Origin: Ignelater luminosus
Taxonomy: Eukaryota > Arthropoda > Insecta > Coleoptera > Elateridae
NCBI GenBank assembly: GCA_011009095.1
Contig: VTPC01090620.1
Coordinates: forward strand, 56,660 to 120,659
Direction: 5' to 3'
Length of the DNA stretch: 64,000 nucleotides
Position numbers and translations under genes: made by a program. A model generated the notes under the pieces. That model made no database searches. It was not told the DNA's origin and saw only the letters and a list, made by a program, of their open reading frames with translations. How positions within the stretch are numbered: the first letter of the stretch is position 1; every line of letters begins with the position of its first letter. Shown piece by piece: positions 58,930 to 64,000 of the stretch.

Positions 58930-60450
58930 CTGAGTATAGGATACCGAAATTGGTTCTTCTTGCGCCGAAATACATCCGACTAACTATTGTAGATGCACTA
59001 TTTCCAATGAAAGAAAAGAAGAAACTATATTAATAGGGTAAAGGAACAGACCCAGAGAACGCTTACCGCAAACAAGCTGCTAATGAAGAAAATGCAATAC
59101 TGGAAATGATGCAGAACATGATTCAGATGCTAGATAGCGTCAGCAAGAGATTAAACAAACTAGAAGCCATCCCTACTACTCCTATACCGGAAAAGACGTA
59201 ATGGATTATGGAATATTAATGGTATTCTGAAGAAAAAAGATGACCTCGAAACATTATTATATGCAAAGAATAGACATTTGTCTCATCTTGAAAACTCATA
59301 TGACCAATCAATTCTATATGAGATATAGGGCCTACAAGTTCTACCGCACTATCCATCCTGATAACCAAGCAAAAAGAGGGATTATTGAAGATTCTATTAA
59401 TCATTACGAGGAATATTAACTCACACTGGTGAACATCAAAATGCAGAAACAACATGTCAGAGTCGGTGCAGTATTGTCCACCCAGAAACAATTGGAAAAG
59501 AGAGGATTATTCTATCATGTTGCAATACGCAATTGAAAAACTCATCATTTATCATTAATTGCCCCTAAAGGTAGAGAACTTCATTACGTAATTAATAAAA
59601 GAGGAAAACCTGCGTACTGGCCCACGGTTCCAAATGAGATCCTTAATCCCTTGGATTTCTTCATTACGAGAATGATATCTGCAAACTACATTGATGTGGA
59701 ACAAATACTCAATGTAACCTCTGACCATTCTGCCGTAATACTGACATTAAGTAAAAAAGTCATTAGAAAAGAAGCACAACCCACTCTTGTTAATAAAAAG
59801 AACCGATTGAGAAAGTTTCGAAAGAGATTTGCAGAATAATATCAATCTTACTATCAATCTCAGAATAACGGAAAATCAGGAAAAAAACGCAGAGCACTTT
59901 ATGAAGCAGCTTATAAAAATATTCGAGAAATTACGCAGTCAAAATTAGAACCATGTTAGCAGATAAAAGAAGAGCAAGCAAAAGATGACAGCAATCGCGC
60001 GAACATCTTAAACAATAAAACTCAAAATCTTAAGTGAGAAATGCGTCAACTTACAGAAGGATCGATTTATTCGTATCTAAGTAATCGTTCTGTAGACGCT
60101 GTAAAAGATTACTCACTTTGTGTGTCCAATTTCTTCGATTCCTCCTATTCGAAAAGATATGGGTTCTTGAGCTTGAAGGCAACTTGACATTGATTTTACC
60201 CCGACGGCAACGTTTAATAACAGCTCTATAGAAATTCCCCTTGTAACTCTTAAAGAAATCTCAAACGAAACCAAAAATAATCTAAATTCAAAGAAGATTC
60301 AAGGTTTTGATCTTATCACAAGAGAAATCTTGAAGCAGCTACCATAGAAAGCCATTGCGATGCTCGCGTACTTATTCAAGGCAGCATTTTATTTGAAACA
60401 TGTTTCGACTAAGTTGAAGATAGCAGAATGATCTTCAAGCCAGGAAGAAA
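58930..60450 (+). mobile_element. Jockey-type LINE, 5' portion (ORF1 end and endonuclease), plus strand
   Basis: ORF1 tail ANEENAILEMMQNMIQMLDS (about 59080-59140) is followed by ORF2 endonuclease: NINGILKKK..., TKNIDICLISET-like region with stops, LNPLDFFITRMISANYIDVE and VTSDHSAVILTLS (59651-59839; the Ser-Asp-His active-site motif is intact). It ends in the linker before RT, LNSKKIQGFDLITREILKQLP and IFKPGRN at about 60445, after which similarity stops. Confidence 0.75.
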
Positions 60451-62200
60451 CTAATAACAAAATATTGTATAGAGAAAACTTCAATATAAAAATTTTGCCA
60501 AAGAAACTAATCTGCTTTTGAGAAATCTACACAACGGTTTGTTAACATAGGACTCAAATTAAAACAACTAAGGACTCTTTTCAAGTGTATATTGTCACCA
60601 CTTAATACCTTGATAGGTTTGTCTCTTGCGTTTTTGAATCGTTAGCTTCGTTGTGATTTAAATGTCAGTCCTCTGTAGATAAGCTACTTTAAAGTATATC
60701 TCTTTGGTATTTAATAATAAAGGCCTCTGGCTGGGCTAATCCTAGAGTTAAATAGATTTAAGTGTCTGCATTCCAACTGAGTAACTACTAAAATAGTGTT
60801 GTACAAATGTAACTTACTGCGTTTAATGTGCCATCTTTGATGCTGATATCTTTATTTGATGTTAATCAAATACCTAGAGAACTTGTGAGTTTAAAAAAAT
60901 TCTTTCCCACTTACTAATACAGGTCAGCTACATTTTGCTAGCCGATAGTTCTAGTGTCATGTCAAAGCAACATATGATAGAAAATTTATCAACTATTGTT
61001 ACGCTACTGAGAATAAAGGTATGGGATTTTTTTGAATGACATATAATTAATGTTGCTTAACGCTTAATATATATATTTCCAAGAAGAATCTTAATATAAG
61101 TTAATTACAACATCGCAGTATAATAAATGTATTACAAACAAAGTAACTTCGAATAGTTGTCTTACAGAATACTGCCCTTGGCTTGTATTATAGTCAGTGT
61201 AATTTTGCTGCTCCTTTTACTTTTAACCTTGCTTTACAAATTACCATCGTCATTGAAAACAATGTGGAAAAACTGTAATGCAGTGGTTTGTGTTCTCTCG
61301 GTAGCTGTTTTTAGTTTTTGTCATAATAATAATAGTACAACTTAAAATTTTGCAAGAGCCTGGAATAATTTGACAATCTAGATAGATAACTGATTTTAAA
61401 AGCCTTTAAAGATGACACAAACTTTTAGTAAAACGCAAATGTCTGTTGTTAGAAAGTAAATTGATAGTCTTTTCATATTGTGCCACTCAGATTTGGAGAA
61501 CAAACGCGTCAAAGAGGCAAGATTGTCTCTTTTAGGTCGTGATTGTTTTTCTTCCCAAAAACAACTAGTCCGATTTAGATGATTCTTGCTTTAATGTATG
61601 TTCCCACTGGAGTCCAATACAGGATCTACATATAGGGAAGGGGGACACGGGCTGACAATTTTGTGTGGATCTGAGTACCCGAAAACCAAGAGATGTGTGC
61701 TATTCTGGAGACCCCGGCCATTGTTTTAGGTTAACCAAAGTTTATTTTAGTATCATATATGTTAGACATATGTCTGGGTTAGGTAAAGTAGAGATTTTTA
61801 AGAGATTTCAAAATGCAGTTTGGGGTACTCAGTGATTCTATGTACAATAAATTCCAATAAAAATACTTTTCCCCTTTGCAGCAGGGCGGTGCTAATCAGA
61901 TCTAAATTACGCAAACCCATAACGGAAAAGCAAAGACAGTTAAGATGATAAGACTGCACATATGTATTTAGGATAGGCTAGATAAAAGATCAAAACTAGT
62001 GCAAAATCGGTTTTTGTATTGTCGGTACAGATTTCTTGTCTTACAGGCATTTCAATAAGGAAATCTTCATAATTCGAAAATTCTTGGTCTAGAACCGGGG
62101 ACCAAACTCTTCTAATACTCTTTCTTTGAATTCATATTCATTGATACTTAATTACAAATAAAAGTTTTGTTATCATAATCGGCGTACGCCTTACCTACCC
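60451..62200. other. Intergenic DNA, no gene seen
   Basis: No recognisable coding. A 62-codon hydrophobic frame (61157-61345 +) is Leu-rich and unsupported. Confidence 0.5.
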
Positions 62201-62241
62201 AGTTTCCATATATCATCTGAGCCATATCACTCCGTTTTTTT

Positions 62242-63600
62242 TCAAATTCTTACCAAACTAAACGTCCTAGAAGTTTGATTTGCTTTCTTCATCAGAACGT
62301 TCTTTCTCTTGTAACACATCTCTATTGGGCGCTGATGTAAGAGTTTCTGAGTGTTGTTTGTTAGCTTTTCTACTTTTAATTTTAAACTCAGTTTAGCGAT
62401 GACTAAAGGTAACAATTTGGCAAATGGTGGTTCCTTACTTGGTCCCAGTTGTAATTTATTTTTAGGAGTTTGCTGGCAAACTTCTCTATCTGCATACCTT
62501 TTTTGATGTATTTCAGCAGCTTGGAAATCTTCCGACAAAACATATCGGGGTTAAACGGACAGATTCCTGTTGCTTGAAATTCTCTAATAGCATTTTTAGG
62601 CGTAGCTATTCTAATAAACGCTTTATTAAATAATTTAGTAACTTTGAATGATGTTACTTTATGGTGGGGGTTATTTTTCAGAGCTGTATTGCATTCTTCA
62701 TTGCATGCTGATTTCAGAAGTGCAAAAAATGTGATATTTAACGGTTACAATCTATGGGATGTATGCGGAGGAATGGCTGACAAGACAATGCCATTTTGCT
62801 TACACATCTCATATACTTGCAAATTTGAATGGGTTGTGTGATTATCTATAATTAACAAAACAGGATCTTCAAGACAACGTTCCAAATATTGAACAAAGAG
62901 TTCTTCGGTGAGCTATGTATTTTCAGAACATAAACAGCTCCAATCGGGTCCTTTTTTCAAGTTTTTGGTTCATTCACTTTCAGGCAAAAATAAACAATGA
63001 CCGTACATAAAAGCCTGATGTACCAAAGGTACATACAGTTGTAATATTTCTACCTATTTTTCAACCAATCTGTTTTGTACCTGTTGTAACCAAAATTCTA
63101 CTTGGCGTCTGTGTCATAGATATGCCCGTTTCATCAGTATTAAAAATCTTGTTGGCATTAAGTTTATATTTTTCAAAACGCTTTTCCAAATTCTTAAAAA
63201 ATATGCCAATTTCTTTTTTATTAAATGCTGAAATTTTATTGATACTAATAGATCAAGGCGTCTCAAGCTGATATTAGGATTCCTTTTTAAAAGGCCATAG
63301 AACCAATCATCTTCAGCTCTTTGTTTTCGTTAATTAAACAGACATGCACTGTTGGTTCTTTTAGCAAACTGGAATGCACATCTTTTAATTTTTTGCCAGC
63401 CAAGTCTTTTTCTTCTTTTAGAGAAAAGGTTGCCCAGCGTCTGAGAGACGGGGCGGAAAAATTATTCTTTTTAATTCTAAGTTGAGCTGTGGCTCGTAGT
63501 ATATTGGCTTTTCTGGTAACTTCTTTAGTGGGTCTATCGCCTTTAACAGCCTCAAGGGCCAGTTAAGACTGTTCTCTTGTAAGATCAAGGCAAAAAATAT
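62242..63600 (-). pseudogene. pogo-type (DDE_1 family) DNA transposase, decayed
   Basis: Minus-strand order from high to low coordinates: DNA-binding region with DDWFYGLLKRNPNISLRR (about 63250-63320), KIFNTDETGIS (first catalytic Asp at 63135-63133), TQTPSRILVTTGTKQ, then VLLIIDNHTTHSNLQVYEMC (second catalytic Asp at 62846-62844), VLSAIPPHTSHRLQPLN, and the tail AFIRIATPKNAIREFQATGICPFNPDMF (about 62530-62630). It finishes in a Lys-rich C-terminus (62242-62538, partly in frame). Many stops and frame changes make it a fossil. The terminal inverted repeats were not identified. Confidence 0.78.
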
Positions 63601-64000
63601 ATACGAGGTAATATTGGCCAGCTAGGATTCCTACAGCTAAATTCCTCTCATCACGTTTACTTTTTGTGTGAAAACTTATTAAGAGATAAAGTTACTTGCA
63701 TTTAACACATTTCGAACATAATTGATTGAATTTAAGTTTCTCACGCGTTAAATGGAATTACACTCGTGAAACTACAAATACTGCACAGTTTTATATTAAA
63801 GGCGCATAAAATAGTCAACAGGGAAAATTATCCAGAATTACGTCACCGCACGTATGATACTTCGTGTAGAGAATGTTCTACTGGTGCCTAGATGGCACCA
63901 CAGGTTATTATTTGAATTACTTCAAGGAAATTAAAAGCGCATCCTGGCCACAATTTTCAGTGTACAGTGATTAAACAAAAAAACCAACTCTTACAAAAAG
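63601..64000. other. AT-rich DNA at window end
   Basis: No gene seen; may include the 5' flank of the pogo-type element. A small hairpin (TGGTGCC at 63882-63888 with GGCACCA at 63894-63900) is present. Confidence 0.45.

Noticed and set aside
1-64000. A new multi-gene defence or biosynthetic system
   Set aside because: Only one host gene is supported; every other coding signal belongs to a known type of transposable element or is unsupported.

Overview
The window is eukaryotic nuclear DNA from an insect. It is strongly AT-rich, with widely spaced exons bounded by GT/AG sites, long introns and several transposable-element families typical of insects. A beetle is a reasonable guess from the flavour of the transposons, but nothing in the window fixes the order. 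There is no bacterial gene organisation, operon or CRISPR array.

One host gene is well supported. It runs on the + strand from 18358 to 52503 in seven exons and encodes a sodium:solute symporter of the SLC5 family, most like the sodium-coupled monocarboxylate transporter-like branch of insects. All seven exons join in frame with consistent splice phases, giving 567 residues and a stop. The N-terminus (expected first membrane segment and the residues before it, roughly 50-70 aa) is not visible, so the first coding exon(s) lie unseen in the 18 kb upstream or outside the window. Intron sizes are very uneven: about 16.6 kb, 1.1 kb, 59 bp, 5.7 kb, 8.8 kb and 94 bp.

The rest is repeats, introns and intergenic DNA. 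Positions 1-18357 hold a short GC-rich tandem repeat (5.67-5.87 kb), a GTAATC-rich palindromic element (7.97-8.96 kb) and a foldback element with arms of about 340 bp (12.4-13.5 kb). The first visible intron carries a tRNA-like fragment (23.47 kb), a tandem array of units of about 125-175 bp (24.67-25.7 kb) and an antisense, decayed non-LTR retrotransposon (28.7-31.6 kb). The fourth intron (37.0-42.75 kb) has a duplicated 150-bp block and a 5S-rRNA-like, SINE-like fragment. The fifth intron (43.0-51.8 kb) has an IS630/Tc1/mariner-type transposon interrupted by a 400-N assembly gap. Around that gap the flanking DNA is present twice, once as an apparent empty site and once as an apparent filled site.

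Downstream of the gene, 54.7-64.0 kb is a transposon graveyard: a truncated Copia-type element (+), Jockey-type LINE pieces in opposite orientations around a CR1/Jockey-type reverse transcriptase fragment (57.1-60.45 kb), and a decayed pogo-type DNA transposon (62.2-63.6 kb, -). I found no convincing new multi-gene system. The most useful observations are the probable haplotype-duplication artefact at the gap, the inversion signature of the Jockey pieces, and the inactivating catalytic substitutions in the intronic LINE.
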